From NCBI GenBank assembly GCA_947631955.1, contig CANRNJ010000003.1, forward strand, positions 124,001 to 188,000: DNA of 64,000 nt, read 5' to 3'. The position numbers and the translations under genes are program-made. This DNA comes from an uncultured Lachnospiraceae bacterium. Its GTDB lineage: Bacteria; Bacillota; Clostridia; Lachnospirales; Lachnospiraceae. Position 1 is the stretch's first letter. Every line of letters begins with the position of its first letter. The notes under the pieces are model-generated. The model ran no database searches. It was not told where the DNA came from and was given only the letters and a program-made list of their open reading frames with translations. This document shows positions 43,305-53,623 of the stretch, one piece after another.

Positions 43305-44693
43305 TTATCTGGACAGATACTCGTCTATCCCTTTGGCGGCCGCTTTTCCTGCGCCCATTGCAAGGATCACGGTTGCGGCGCCTGTCACCGCATCGCCGCC
43401 GGCATACACGCCTTCCTTCGTCGTCTTACCGGCCTCTTCGTCCGCAACGATACAGTGATATTTATTGACCTCCAGCCCTTCCGTGGTGGAGGAGATAAGA
43501 GGATTGGGCGATGTCCCCAGCGACATAATGACCGTATCCACTTCCATGACAAATTCGGAACCCTCGATCACGACCGGCCGTCTTCTGCCGGAAGCGTCCG
43601 GCTCGCCGAGTTCCATCCGCACGCATTTGATGCCGGATACCCAGCCGTTTTCATCTTCAAGGATCTCTACCGGATTTGTCAAAAGATCAAAAATGATCCC
43701 TTCCTCTTTCGCATGATGCACTTCTTCCACACGCGCGGGAAGCTCTTCTTCGCTTCTTCTGTATACGATATGGACCTCTGCTCCAAGACGGAGAGCCGTC
43801 CGCGCGGCGTCCATCGCCACATTGCCGCCGCCCACTACGGCGACCTTCTTTCCTCTCATGATCGGCGTGTTGGACTCTTCGTCGAAGGCTTTCATCAGAT
43901 TGCTTCTGGTCAGATACTCGTTCGCGGAGAATACACCGTTCGCCTGTTCGCCCGGTATCCCCATAAATTTGGGGAGTCCTGCGCCAGAACCGATATAGAC
44001 CGCCTCAAACCCTTCCTCTGTCAAAAGTTCGTCGATCGTAACGGACTTGCCTACCACAACGTTCGTTTCGATCTTGACGCCCAATGACCGTACATTCTCG
44101 ATCTCCTTGGCAACCACATCCTGCTTGGGAAGACGGAATTCGGGTATTCCATACACCAGAACGCCGCCCGGCTCGTGAAGCGCCTCAAAGATCGTTACGT
44201 CGTATCCCATCTTGGCGAGATCACCGGCACAGGTCAGTCCGGACGGGCCGGACCCGATAACGGCGACTTTTTTTCCTTTCTTCTCCTTGGCGCCTTCCGG
44301 GCGGATATCGTTCTCTCTCGCCCAGTCTGCGGCAAACCGCTCCAGTTTGCCGATAGAGATCGGCTCTCCCTTGATGCCGCGGATACATTTGCCCTCGCAC
44401 TGGCTCTCCTGCGGGCAGACACGGCCGCAGACCGCCGGAAGCGCCGAAGACTCGCTGATGATCTGATAGGCGGCCTCTATATCGCCGTCCTTTATCTTCT
44501 CGATAAATCCGGGTATATTGATGGCTACCGGACAGCCTTTGATGCACTGTGCGTTCTTACAGTTGATGCAGCGCGAAGCCTCGCACATTGCTTCCTCTTT
44601 ATTGTAGCCCAGACATACCTCGTCAAAATTTGCCGCACGAACTTTCGCGTCCTGCTCACGGACAGGCACTTTCTTTAATACATCTGTTTGCAT
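43305..44693 (-). CDS. NfnB-type flavoprotein (GltA-like, NADPH-dependent)
   Basis: 462 residues, the length of the small subunit-like GltA group. Two 4Fe-4S clusters at the N-terminus (CINCKNAQCIKGCP near 42-55; CGRVCPQESQCEGKCIRG near 93-110), FAD motif VAVIGSGPSGLTCAGDLAKMGYDV, GGVLVYGIPEFRLPK, and the NADPH motif VAVVGGGNVAMDAARTALRLGAEVHIVYRR. Annotated as glutamate synthase small chain or, with its neighbour, NADH-dependent ferredoxin:NADP oxidoreductase subunit NfnB. The adjacent NfnA-like gene makes the bifurcating role likely. It shares one base (TAATG) with the NfnA stop. Confidence 0.92.
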   Translation of the reverse strand: MQTDVLKKVPVREQDAKVRAANFDEVCLGYNKEEAMCEASRCINCKNAQCIKGCPVAINIPGFIEKIKDGDIEAAYQIISESSALPAVCGRVCPQESQCEGKCIRGIKGEPISIGKLERFAADWARENDIRPEGAKEKKGKKVAVIGSGPSGLTCAGDLAKMGYDVTIFEALHEPGGVLVYGIPEFRLPKQDVVAKEIENVRSLGVKIETNVVVGKSVTIDELLTEEGFEAVYIGSGAGLPKFMGIPGEQANGVFSANEYLTRSNLMKAFDEESNTPIMRGKKVAVVGGGNVAMDAARTALRLGAEVHIVYRRSEEELPARVEEVHHAKEEGIIFDLLTNPVEILEDENGWVSGIKCVRMELGEPDASGRRRPVVIEGSEFVMEVDTVIMSLGTSPNPLISSTTEGLEVNKYHCIVADEEAGKTTKEGVYAGGDAVTGAATVILAMGAGKAAAKGIDEYLSR

Positions 44694-45583
44694 TAGTCAT
44701 TACCTCCACAATTTCCGCATCCTCCGTGATGGGTATTCCCCTCCTGCGCCTTCAGATATGCTCTTCCTTCTTTTGTCTTATAGATCTGCTGGCGTTTCAT
44801 CGCCTGATCAAAATCCACTTTATGCCCGTCAAATTCCGGTCCGTCCACACAGGCAAACTTCACTTCGCCGTCCACGGTCAACCGGCAGGCGCCGCACATT
44901 CCCGTTCCGTCCACCATGATGGGATTCATGCTGACGGTCGTTGGCAGATCGTATTTCTGAGTGGTCAGACAGACAAATTTCATCATGATCATCGGGCCGA
45001 TCGCTATGCACAGGTCATAACTTTTCCCTTCCTCGGTGATCAGGTCGTCGATCACCTTCGTCACCATGCCGCTCCTGCCGTAGGAACCGTCATCGGTAGT
45101 GATGTAAAGATTGCCCGCCACCGCCTTCATTTCCTCTTCCATGATAAGCAGATCCTTCGTCTTGGCGCCGACGATCACATCGGCGTCCACGCCGCGCTCA
45201 TGGAGCCATTTGACCTGCGGATAGACCGGGGCCGTTCCCAGTCCGCCCGCCACAAACAGTATTTTTCTGCTCTTTAAACTGTCAATGCTCTCCTTTACCA
45301 GTTCCGAAGGGCAGCCGAGCGGTCCGACAAAATCATGGAAATGATCGCCTGCCTTCAGATATTTCATCATCTCCGTCGCCGCGCCGACCACTTGAAAAAC
45401 GATCGTGACCGTTCCGGCAGAGCGGTCATAATCACATATCGTCAAAGGGATCCTCTCGCCGTCCGCATCCGTTCTTACGATCACAAACTGTCCCGGCTGA
45501 CAGGACTTTGCGGCCCTCGGCGCTTCAACGACCATCAGATATATGTTCGTTGTAAGTTCTTCGGCTTTTAAAATCTTGTACAT
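44693..45583 (-). CDS. NfnA-type FAD/2Fe-2S flavoprotein (sulfide/dihydroorotate dehydrogenase-like)
   Basis: 296 residues from the ATG at 45583 (AGGAGG ten bases upstream; the frame opens further but MYKILKAEEL is the family start). FAD-binding barrel (GQFVIVRTD, RIPLTICDYD), NAD-binding domain (ILFVAGGLGTAPVYPQVKWLHERG), and the 2Fe-2S motif MVDGTGMCGACRL plus FACVDGPEFDGH near 220-245. Subunit of NfnAB, which couples NADH and ferredoxin to NADP reduction. The C-terminus is Gly/Cys-rich (GGCGNCGG). Confidence 0.92.
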   Translation of the reverse strand: MYKILKAEELTTNIYLMVVEAPRAAKSCQPGQFVIVRTDADGERIPLTICDYDRSAGTVTIVFQVVGAATEMMKYLKAGDHFHDFVGPLGCPSELVKESIDSLKSRKILFVAGGLGTAPVYPQVKWLHERGVDADVIVGAKTKDLLIMEEEMKAVAGNLYITTDDGSYGRSGMVTKVIDDLITEEGKSYDLCIAIGPMIMMKFVCLTTQKYDLPTTVSMNPIMVDGTGMCGACRLTVDGEVKFACVDGPEFDGHKVDFDQAMKRQQIYKTKEGRAYLKAQEGNTHHGGCGNCGGND

Positions 45584-45679
45584 TGCTGTTGATCCTCCTA
45601 AATTGATATCCCCATCCGCTTGTATCCTTATGCCCATGCGCTCCTTAACTATCCGCATGACGGCACATATACCTAGTTA

Positions 45680-45708
45680 ATGATATAGGAACTCTTATTT
45701 TTTTGCAA
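45680..45708 (-). promoter_or_regulatory. Promoter of the NfnAB pair
   Basis: TTGCAA (45703-45708), 17 bases, TATCAT (45680-45685) on minus, about 95 bases before the NfnA start. Confidence 0.7.
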
Positions 45709-45759
45709 CTGTTTTTCCATCAATTACCTATCCTCAATTACCTGTCCTGCCCGCCGCGC

Positions 45760-47250
45760 TCACAGAAGTATGGCCATGAACCCGCCGTTATCGTCATATC
45801 CAAGCTGTGCCGCTTCCCCCGTATGGATATTCACAAGAAATACTTTGTCCGTGCGGTTTTTTAAGCCCGTGCCGTCGTCGTAATATTCGTTGACGGTATA
45901 GTAATCATCGGATTCCCCGATCCGCAGCACGGAACTGAACCGGTAACTCAAAATGCCGCTCTGGCGGCTGTTGTGACCTGCCGCATCTTCCAGATATCCG
46001 ATCTCGACAAGGCGTTCGATCAGCCCGGTAACCGCCTGCGAGGTTGGAATGGCATCCGACAGGGACAGCGTATAGGTCCTTGCGGTGATCTCGCTGGACA
46101 CCCCTTCTTCGCTGATGTTGACAAACTTAAACAATGTCTTGCCGAGCGGCATCGGGATCGGCCCGGTATAAGGCACACTGTCCGCCGTCGGCTCCGACCC
46201 GTCCGTTGTGTAATAGGTGTCGCATCCCTCGATCTCGTCCACCACGATCATGGACGGTTCCGTGTATTCACCGCTGTATAATTCGATCTCCGGAGCGTTT
46301 GGTACGGGCAGACTGATGATATAAGTCTTGCTGACGACCTCGCTCTCGATCCCGTAATCGTTGACAAAAAAGGCGCTGACCGTATATTCCCCCGACTCCA
46401 AAAACAGCGGCGCCGTATAGACAGGGCTGTCCTTGGTCGGCGGCGTGCCATCCGTCGTATAATAAATGGTGCCCGCCGTATTGGAACTGAGTTTTAAAGG
46501 GATCACCTCGTCGTAGCTTCCCTCCACATAACTGAACTCCGGGACCAAAGCAAGATACCTCTGAAACATGTTGACGATCTCTGTTTCCGGGCAGTTTTTC
46601 AACAGTTCATTGATCTCCTGATACATACCCTGATTGGCGTAGATCGTTATGACTTTGTCATACGCTTCCACCAGATCCTCATACGGAAAATCTTCCCGTT
46701 CGATGATCCTGCTTAAGACCTCGACGGCGCGGACATTGTCCTTCATCAGATAATAGTAATCCGCTTCCAGAAAAAGGAGCTGCGCTTCGTCCGGATAAGA
46801 GGCGTATGCGTCCTCCAGACAGGCGACCGCCTCCTGATAAGATCCTTTTTCGGCATATTTTTTGGCCTTATCGATCCGATATTCCACCATTCCGGTATAA
46901 TAAGCGTAAGCCCCGCCGGAGATCAGCGCAATGGCAGCAAAAATGATCAGACTGACGACCAGCCATCCTTTCCGCCCGTTCCTGCCCGGAGCGCTGCGCT
47001 TCTTCCGGTCGTTTTCCTTGTCCCGGTCCTGCTTCTTTTTCGAGTCCTGCTCCGTTTCCTGTACATCCGTTTGGGAAAAACCGTCGTCGGCAGTTCCGCC
47101 TTCCTGAAGCGCCGCAAGCGTTGAGAGGGTCTCCGTTATGCTGTTTTCAATTTCCGGTTCAAAGTCCGGTACGATCCGGATCTCTTCTCCGCACTGTTCG
47201 CAGATCAGATGCCCGTCTTCCAACTCATTACCGCAATTAGGGCACTTCAT
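45760..47250 (-). CDS. Zinc-ribbon, membrane-anchored TPR protein with two chitobiase-like C-terminal domains
   Basis: 496 residues. Zinc ribbon CPNCGNELEDGHLICEQC at 3-20, an acidic then basic linker, one membrane helix near 93-115 (GWLVVSLIIFAAIALISGGAYAYY), TPR-like helices near 125-240 (KAKKYAEKGSYQEAVACLEDAYASYPD, DNVRAVEVLSRIIE), then two CHB_HEX_C-type beta modules (SSNTAGTIYYTTDGTPPT...PLFLESGEYTVSAFFVN; CDTYYTTDGSEPTADSVPYTG). The C-terminus has VNIHTGEAAQLGYDDNGGF. The family is common in Lachnospiraceae, with unknown role; the outer modules suggest binding of cell wall or polymer. Confidence 0.85.
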   Translation of the reverse strand: MKCPNCGNELEDGHLICEQCGEEIRIVPDFEPEIENSITETLSTLAALQEGGTADDGFSQTDVQETEQDSKKKQDRDKENDRKKRSAPGRNGRKGWLVVSLIIFAAIALISGGAYAYYTGMVEYRIDKAKKYAEKGSYQEAVACLEDAYASYPDEAQLLFLEADYYYLMKDNVRAVEVLSRIIEREDFPYEDLVEAYDKVITIYANQGMYQEINELLKNCPETEIVNMFQRYLALVPEFSYVEGSYDEVIPLKLSSNTAGTIYYTTDGTPPTKDSPVYTAPLFLESGEYTVSAFFVNDYGIESEVVSKTYIISLPVPNAPEIELYSGEYTEPSMIVVDEIEGCDTYYTTDGSEPTADSVPYTGPIPMPLGKTLFKFVNISEEGVSSEITARTYTLSLSDAIPTSQAVTGLIERLVEIGYLEDAAGHNSRQSGILSYRFSSVLRIGESDDYYTVNEYYDDGTGLKNRTDKVFLVNIHTGEAAQLGYDDNGGFMAILL

Positions 47251-47284
47251 AAACCTCTGCCTTTCTATTCTGTCTGCGGTCCGC

Positions 47285-48127
47285 CTACTTCATGGAAGCA
47301 GACGCAACGCAGTTGTTCATCAACATCGCTATCGTCATGGGGCCGACGCCTCCGGGCACGGGTGTAATGGCGCTGCATACCGGGGCGACATCATCGTAGT
47401 CCACATCCCCGCACATCTTCTTATCCTCATTGCGGTGGATCCCCACGTCGATCACTACGGCTCCTTCTTTCACATATTCCCTTGTTATCATTTTCGGCTT
47501 TCCGACGGCGACCACCAGAATATCCGCCCTTTTGGCCACTTCCCGGAGATTTTTGGTTTTGGAGTGCGCCACGGTGACGGTCGCGTTCTCCCGCAGAAGA
47601 AGAAGGGCCATCGGCTTACCGACAATGTTGCTCCTGCCGATCACGACACATTCTTTTCCGGCGATCTCGATCCCGGAACGTTTCAAAAGCTGAATGATCC
47701 CCGACGGCGTACAGGACACAAACCCCGGCTGGCCGATGCAGAGCGCGCCAACGTTCTGCGGATGGAAACCGTCCACATCCTTCTTGGGATCGATGGCGCG
47801 GATCACCGTGTCTTCATCGATATGGTCCGGCAGAGGCAGCTGTACAAGGATCCCGTTTACCTCCTTCTTGGCGTTCAGCTCTCCGATAAGGTCGAGCAGT
47901 TCCTCCTGCGTAGTTTCTTCGGGAAGCTCATAGGACAGCGAATCGATGCCGATGTATGCGCACGCTTTTTTCTTGTTTCCCACATATACGGAGGACGCCG
48001 GATCGTTTCCTACCTGAACCACGGCAAGACAGATACGGATCCCCTCCGCCTTCATTTCTTCGACTTTTTCTTTCAATTCATCCTTGATAGCGCCGGAAAT
48101 GGCTTTTCCGTCTATGATCTGCGGCAT
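47285..48127 (-). CDS. folD: Bifunctional methylene-THF dehydrogenase/methenyl-THF cyclohydrolase
   Basis: 280 residues. SVYVGNKKKACAYIGI with the catalytic Lys near 55, PVQLPLPDHID-like block (GILVQLPLPDHIDE), DVDGFHPQNVGAL, TPSGIIQLL and the NADP motif VVIGRSNIVGKPMALLL near 155-172. Ends PGGVGPMTIAMLM, diagnostic of FolD. AAAGGAG precedes the ATG. It follows fhs by 17 bases in a C1-THF pair. Confidence 0.97.
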   Translation of the reverse strand: MPQIIDGKAISGAIKDELKEKVEEMKAEGIRICLAVVQVGNDPASSVYVGNKKKACAYIGIDSLSYELPEETTQEELLDLIGELNAKKEVNGILVQLPLPDHIDEDTVIRAIDPKKDVDGFHPQNVGALCIGQPGFVSCTPSGIIQLLKRSGIEIAGKECVVIGRSNIVGKPMALLLLRENATVTVAHSKTKNLREVAKRADILVVAVGKPKMITREYVKEGAVVIDVGIHRNEDKKMCGDVDYDDVAPVCSAITPVPGGVGPMTIAMLMNNCVASASMK

Positions 48128-48144
48128 ATAAAAGATCTCCTTTC

Positions 48145-49827
48145 CTAAAACAAACCTGTGATAACACCGTCTTCATTTACATCTATCCCATAAGCCGCCG
48201 GTTTTTTAGGCAGCCCCGGCATCGTCATGACCGCGCCCGTAAGGACGACCACAAATCCCGCGCCTGCAGAAACATATACTTCTCTCACATTCAGCGTAAA
48301 GCCCGTCGGCCGTCCGAGAAGCGCCGGATCGTCCGAGAGCGAATACTGTGTCTTGGCCATGCAGACCGGCAGATGCCCGAATCCCAGATCTTCCAGTTTC
48401 TTAAGCTGTCTTTCCGCGGCCGGAGCATAGGACACACCGGCCGCCCCGTATATCTCACCCGCGACCGTTTCGATCTTCTGCTTCAGGAACAGATCATCCT
48501 CATACAGGAACCGGAAATGGCTCTCCTTCGTCTCCAGAGTATCCAAAACCTTTTTCGCCAGTTCAATGCCGCCTTCCCCGCCTTTTTCCCATACTTGGGA
48601 AAGGGCAAACTCGCACCCTCTGTCCTGACAGAAACGACGGACGTATCCGATCTCCGCCTCCGTATCGGTGACAAAAGAGTTGAGCGTAACAACGATGGGA
48701 ACCCCATATTTATGCAGATTCTCTATGTGTTTCTCCAGATTGACGATCCCGGCCTGCAATGCCTCCATATTTTCTTCCGCCAGATCGTTCTTGTCCACCC
48801 CGCCGTTGTATTTCAGCGCGCGGACAGTGGCTACGAGCACCACCGCATCCGGCTCAAGGCCCCCTATGCGGCATTTGATGTCAAAAAATTTCTCTGCGCC
48901 CAGATCAGCCCCGAATCCGGCTTCCGTAATGACATAATCGGCCATTTTAAGAGCCGACCGGGTGGCCCGTATCGAGTTGCACCCGTGCGCAATGTTCGCA
49001 AAGGGTCCGCCGTGCACGATCGCCGGTGTGTGCTCCAGTGTCTGGATCAGATTCGGTTTCATGGCGTCTTTCAGAAGGGCCGCCATCGCTCCCACCGCTT
49101 TGATATCCGATGCGGTGACCGGTTTTCCGGAATAATCATAGGCGACGATGATCCTGCCGAGCCTTTCTTTCAGATCTTTCATATCCGCGGCAAGACAGAG
49201 GATCGCCATGATCTCGGAGGCCACCGTGATCACGAAATGATCTTCGCGCACGAAACCGTCCGTCTTTCCTCCCATGCCGATAACGATGTTGCGCAGCGCC
49301 CTGTCGTTCATGTCAAGGCAGCGTTTCCACACGATCTGACGAGGATCGATCCCCAGTTCATTGCCCTGCTGGATATGGTTGTCCAGAAGGGCCGCCAGAA
49401 GATTGTTTGCCGATGTGATCGCATGAAAATCTCCCGTAAAGTGAAGATTCAGATCTTCCATCGGAACGACCTGCGCATACCCGCCTCCGGCCGCGCCGCC
49501 TTTGATGCCGAAACACGGTCCGAGGGACGGCTCTCTGAGGGCAATGACCGCCTTCCTGCCCAGTCTGCCAAACGCCTGTCCCAGTCCGACGCTCGTAGTC
49601 GTCTTGCCTTCTCCTGCCGGTGTGGGATTGATCGCCGTGACAAGGATCAGTTTTCCGTCGGGGCGGCCGCTGATCCGATCTATGTATTCGTCGGAGATCT
49701 TCGCCTTGTATCTTCCGTATAGTTCCAGATCATCCGGTCCGATCCCGATTTTGTCCGCCACATCCACAATATTGTCCAACACCGCTTCCTGTGCTATCTC
49801 GATATCCGTTTTCAAGCCTTTGTCCAT
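48145..49827 (-). CDS. fhs: Formate--tetrahydrofolate ligase
   Basis: 560 residues, the usual length. The P-loop is TPAGEGKTT (68-76); [43 protein letters not shown] and [20 protein letters not shown] are also diagnostic. Makes 10-formyl-THF from formate, ATP and THF. This is the entry of formate into the folate pool; it is used for purines and glycine in many anaerobes and is not by itself evidence for acetogenesis. A close GGAAAGG precedes the ATG, and [13 protein letters not shown] is the expected start. Confidence 0.97.
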   Translation of the reverse strand: MDKGLKTDIEIAQEAVLDNIVDVADKIGIGPDDLELYGRYKAKISDEYIDRISGRPDGKLILVTAINPTPAGEGKTTTSVGLGQAFGRLGRKAVIALREPSLGPCFGIKGGAAGGGYAQVVPMEDLNLHFTGDFHAITSANNLLAALLDNHIQQGNELGIDPRQIVWKRCLDMNDRALRNIVIGMGGKTDGFVREDHFVITVASEIMAILCLAADMKDLKERLGRIIVAYDYSGKPVTASDIKAVGAMAALLKDAMKPNLIQTLEHTPAIVHGGPFANIAHGCNSIRATRSALKMADYVITEAGFGADLGAEKFFDIKCRIGGLEPDAVVLVATVRALKYNGGVDKNDLAEENMEALQAGIVNLEKHIENLHKYGVPIVVTLNSFVTDTEAEIGYVRRFCQDRGCEFALSQVWEKGGEGGIELAKKVLDTLETKESHFRFLYEDDLFLKQKIETVAGEIYGAAGVSYAPAAERQLKKLEDLGFGHLPVCMAKTQYSLSDDPALLGRPTGFTLNVREVYVSAGAGFVVVLTGAVMTMPGLPKKPAAYGIDVNEDGVITGLF

Positions 49828-49918
49828 CCTTTCCGTCCCTGCACTCCGGGCTTATCCCAGCACCCTGTTACACTCTGTCCCGCGGCATCCTGCCACAGTG
49901 CGCCCGCCGCGCGCTATC

Positions 49919-52627
49919 CTACTGTGTTTCTTCTATGAACCGCTCAAACTCTTCCGCGCTCATCAACACCTTGCGCGGCTTCGTGCCTTCCTCTTCCCCA
50001 ACGACACCGGCCTCGCACAGTTGGTCCATAATGCGCGCCGCCCTGTTGAAACCGATCTTGAATACCCTCTGCAGCATACCGATGGAAGCCTTGTCCTTCT
50101 CGATGATAAACCTTCCCGCCTCTGCAAAATACTGATCGTATTCGGAATCGCCGTCACCTCCAAAAGCGCCGCTGGAAGCCGAACCGTTCCCTATATTTTT
50201 GATCTGGCTCTCCACATCATCGTCATACACATTACCGATATTCTGATTCTTCAGGAAATCGACCACGTCCGACACCTCTTTGTCCGATACAAAGGCTCCC
50301 TGAATACGGGCGGGTTTGGGATATCCCTGAGGATAGAACAGCATGTCCCCCTTGCCGAGCAGTTTCTCGGCGCCGACCATATCCAAGATCGTCCTTGAAT
50401 CCACGCCGCTCGATACGGCAAACGCCACACGGCTGGGCATATTCGCCTTGATCAGCCCCGTAATGACATCCACGGACGGCCTCTGCGTCGCAATGATCAA
50501 ATGGATGCCGCAGGCTCTGGCAAGCTGCGCCAGACGGCAGATCGATTCTTCCACCTCGCCCGGTGCAACCATCATCAGATCCGCCAGCTCGTCAACGATG
50601 ATCAGGATCTGCGGCAGGATTTCCGGCGCATCCGGATCACCGGCCGCGCGCATACTCTCCGCTTTCTTGTTGTATCCCTTCAGATCACGGACATTGTGAT
50701 CGGCAAACTTTTTGTAACGCTCAGTCATTTCCGCCACACCCCAGTGGAGGGCGGCAGCCGCTTTCTTGGGATCCGTCACGACGGGGATCAGCAGGTGCGG
50801 GATACCGTTATAAACGCTCAGCTCCACGACCTTCGGATCGATCATGATCAGCTTCACGTCTTCCGGCTTCGCTTTGTATAAGATCCCCATGATGATCGTA
50901 TTGATGCAGACCGACTTTCCCGACCCGGTGGCTCCTGCGATAAGCATGTGCGGCATCTTGGCGATGTCCGCCATGACGATCTTGCCGCTGATATCTTTTC
51001 CCACCGCAAAGACAAGGTTGGAAGGGAACTCTTTAAACTCCGGCGACTCCACCAGATCCCGGAACGCAACGGCGCTGTTCTCCTTATTGGGCACTTCGAT
51101 GCCCACCGCCGCCTTGCCGGGGATCGGCGCTTCGATACGGATATCCGTGGCGGCCAGATTCAGCTTGATATCGTCTGCCAGCCCCACGATCTTGCTGACC
51201 TTGACTCCAAGTTCGGGCTGCAGTTCGTACCGCGTGACAGACGGTCCCTGACTGATATCCGTGACCGTTACCTTCACGCCGAATGTTTCCAGTGTCTGCC
51301 TGAGTTTCTCGGCGGTTTCTTTCAGTTCTCTGGAAGAACTGCCGCCGCTTTTCCCGCTTCCTTTTTTCAGAAGGCTGAGCGGCGGGAACCTGTACGGCTT
51401 CGGCGCATGGACTTTCTGTCCGGGATCCTCCGGCTGCATGATCTGCTCCGCCCCGGCTGCTAGGGGCTCGTCCTTTCTTGCGGCCGTGGGCCTGACCGGC
51501 TCGTATACGGCTCTCTCCGGCGCCTCAATGTCCGGATATCCCTTTACGGTTTCCTCTTCCGCTTCTATTTCTTCCATGTCCGAAATATCTTCCGGTCCGT
51601 CCGCCGCGCCGTGTATGCGGATCTCATTCAGGGCGTCCGACTCGTTCTCTATGTAATGGCGGGAGTGGAGTTCTTTCGCCGGGCGGATCTCCTGCGTATC
51701 TTCCGTCTGGCCGTCCGAAACGTTCAGCGTGATCTCATGAATATCATCCCGCGCCCTTTTGGCCTCCTCGCGATCCTGTCTGCCGTCCTCTTTCCGATCC
51801 CTGTCAAGCATCGTATCCATCATTACGCCGGACACCTTCTTATCCATGCGCAGGATCTTCTCGTTCTCCAGTTCCTCTTCTCTCTGCTGGCGGCGCTGCC
51901 TTTCCTGACTGCGTTTCTCCTCCATGGCAATCTGGCGTTCTCTGGCGCGTTCCCTGCGGTACGCCGCATCCTCCACGGAGCGCTCGTACATCTTCTTTCC
52001 ATGTTTTTTCACTCCGCCGATAAACGACTTCTCCGTAACGATCACCATACAGATTATGGCCAATACAAGGATCAGAAGGATCGTGCCGGCCATTCCGAGA
52101 AAGTGATAGGACAGATAGACCAGAGAACCCGCAATGACGCCGCCGCCGCTGCGGTCAGCGCTGCACCGCCCGTATATCTCCTTGATCTGATAGCTGTCCA
52201 TATTCGCCAGATCGGCGCTGAACAATTCGCAGACCATGCTGACCAGAACAAATAAGACGACGCCCGATACCAGTTTTCTGGCCGCTATCTGATTGCCCGT
52301 GTTGGACATGCCGAAAGCGATCGCAAGAAAAATGATGATCGGCGCGATATATGCGGTCAACCCGAAGACTCCGAACATAAATGTGCTGACCGCGCTGCCG
52401 ATGCTCCCGACAATACCGAAGTTACAGAGAAAAAGAATGACTGCAAGCGCCAGAAACAGGATCAGCAGGACCTCATTGCGGATCGCAGCATCCATCGGCT
52501 CTGCGGACGAAGCCCGCCCGCCCGGATCCTGCCGTTTTGTCCGGTTGTTTCTGCCGCCGGTATTTTTATTTGAAGATGATGTGCTCCTCTTTGCCGAAGA
52601 GCGCTTTCCACCCTGACCTGATGCCAT
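49919..52627 (-). CDS. FtsK/SpoIIIE family DNA translocase
   Basis: 902 residues from the ATG at 52627, which has AGGAGG nine bases upstream. N-terminal basic tail, four membrane helices (60-200), a variable charged linker (200-430), then the motor: beta domain, Walker [10 protein letters not shown] at 565-573, Walker [11 protein letters not shown] near 675, and the C-terminal gamma winged helix ([31 protein letters not shown]) that reads KOPS/SRS-type sequences. Moves chromosomal DNA at the division or sporulation septum. The tepA gene is directly upstream. Confidence 0.96.
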   Translation of the reverse strand: MASGQGGKRSSAKRSTSSSNKNTGGRNNRTKRQDPGGRASSAEPMDAAIRNEVLLILFLALAVILFLCNFGIVGSIGSAVSTFMFGVFGLTAYIAPIIIFLAIAFGMSNTGNQIAARKLVSGVVLFVLVSMVCELFSADLANMDSYQIKEIYGRCSADRSGGGVIAGSLVYLSYHFLGMAGTILLILVLAIICMVIVTEKSFIGGVKKHGKKMYERSVEDAAYRRERARERQIAMEEKRSQERQRRQQREEELENEKILRMDKKVSGVMMDTMLDRDRKEDGRQDREEAKRARDDIHEITLNVSDGQTEDTQEIRPAKELHSRHYIENESDALNEIRIHGAADGPEDISDMEEIEAEEETVKGYPDIEAPERAVYEPVRPTAARKDEPLAAGAEQIMQPEDPGQKVHAPKPYRFPPLSLLKKGSGKSGGSSSRELKETAEKLRQTLETFGVKVTVTDISQGPSVTRYELQPELGVKVSKIVGLADDIKLNLAATDIRIEAPIPGKAAVGIEVPNKENSAVAFRDLVESPEFKEFPSNLVFAVGKDISGKIVMADIAKMPHMLIAGATGSGKSVCINTIIMGILYKAKPEDVKLIMIDPKVVELSVYNGIPHLLIPVVTDPKKAAAALHWGVAEMTERYKKFADHNVRDLKGYNKKAESMRAAGDPDAPEILPQILIIVDELADLMMVAPGEVEESICRLAQLARACGIHLIIATQRPSVDVITGLIKANMPSRVAFAVSSGVDSRTILDMVGAEKLLGKGDMLFYPQGYPKPARIQGAFVSDKEVSDVVDFLKNQNIGNVYDDDVESQIKNIGNGSASSGAFGGDGDSEYDQYFAEAGRFIIEKDKASIGMLQRVFKIGFNRAARIMDQLCEAGVVGEEEGTKPRKVLMSAEEFERFIEETQ

Positions 52628-52701
52628 ATATAAGTGCCTCCTGAGCATACTTCCACTCAATAATATAATAGTATAGCATCTTCACTTTGTCTTGTCATCC
52701 C

Positions 52702-53475
52702 TTATTTTGTATCCTGCTTTTTTCGTTCTACCATATGGTGGAGTTTTTCAACCGCATCCCGGATACCGCCCACCTGACAGATAATGCCCTCTTCCACCGC
52801 TTCGTTTCCCACGAGGATCGTTCCGACGTCCTTAGTCAGGACTCCCGTTTCCATCATCAGCTCTTCCAGTCTTGCCTTGGAGATCTTACAGTGTCCGCAC
52901 ACAAATCCCGTGATCCTGTCCTGTATCTGCCGGAAATAGTCAAATGTCTGCTGTACGCCGATCACCATCCCGGTGAGCCTGACCGGGTGTATCACCATGG
53001 TGCCCGTAGGTACGATGTAGGAGTAATCCGTGCTGACGGCTATCGGCACTCCGATGGAATGACTGCCGCCGAGCACCAGAGAAACCGTCGGTTTGCTGAG
53101 AGATGCTATCATCTCCGCTATCGCAAGTCCCGCTTCCACGTCGCCGCCCATGGTGTTCAAAAGGATCAGGACGCCGTCGATGTCCTTGCTGTCCTCTATC
53201 GCCGCCAGCTGCGGCAGAATATGCTCATACTTGGTCGTCTTGGACGTACTGCTCAGATTGTCGTGTCCCTCGATCTCTCCGATGATCGTGATCAGGTGGA
53301 TCTTGTGATTGGCCTCGTTTTCATCCAGAGTGATCTGCCCCGTTTCGCCGATCCGTTCGTCGCGGTGTTTTTCTTTTTCCCGCTCTTTTTCCTGTTCCTC
53401 GCGTTTCTCCTCGTTCTGTCCGCTGTTTTTGCCGCCGCTCTTCTTGTTATTGTTATTGCTGTTCTTGTTTCCCAT
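52702..53475 (-). CDS. tepA: ClpP-class serine protease TepA-like
   Basis: 257 residues. A charged Asn/Lys/Glu-rich N-terminus (1-40), then a ClpP/crotonase-like core: ILLNTMGGDVEAGLAIAEMI, LVLGGSHSIGVPIAVSTD with the likely nucleophile Ser near 138-140, and MVIHPVRL with His 163. Matches the Bacillus translocation-enhancing protein TepA (YmfB), usually beside spoIIIE/ftsK, as here. Cytosolic by the lack of a signal. Confidence 0.93.
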   Translation of the reverse strand: MGNKNSNNNNKKSGGKNSGQNEEKREEQEKEREKEKHRDERIGETGQITLDENEANHKIHLITIIGEIEGHDNLSSTSKTTKYEHILPQLAAIEDSKDIDGVLILLNTMGGDVEAGLAIAEMIASLSKPTVSLVLGGSHSIGVPIAVSTDYSYIVPTGTMVIHPVRLTGMVIGVQQTFDYFRQIQDRITGFVCGHCKISKARLEELMMETGVLTKDVGTILVGNEAVEEGIICQVGGIRDAVEKLHHMVERKKQDTK

Positions 53476-53520
53476 TATGAACCTCCGACTTATATGATGA
53501 TCCGCAGTTGTCTAATGCAG

Positions 53521-53561
53521 AAAAAAAGAGAATCACAAGCCTCTATGCTCTGTGATCCTCT
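53521..53561 (-). terminator. Rho-independent terminator of the upstream operon
   Basis: AGAGAATCACA (53527-53537) pairs with TGTGATCCTCT (53551-53561) with one G-U pair, followed on minus by a seven-T run. It lies between the polytopic membrane protein and tepA. Confidence 0.85.
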
Positions 53562-53623
53562 CTTAGTTTGCGTTGTGCGCCGATATTTATACATCATACC
53601 GCCGCCGTATCATGCGCCCTGCA

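Noticed and set aside
45584..45658. 25-residue N-terminal extension of NfnA
   Set aside because: Homologues start at MYKILK, and AGGAGG is correctly placed for that ATG; the upstream ATG at residue 8 is only three bases from AAGGAG.
48145..49827. Evidence for a Wood-Ljungdahl acetogenesis cluster
   Set aside because: Only fhs and folD are present, which most Clostridia have; no CODH/ACS, metF or corrinoid protein genes are in the window.
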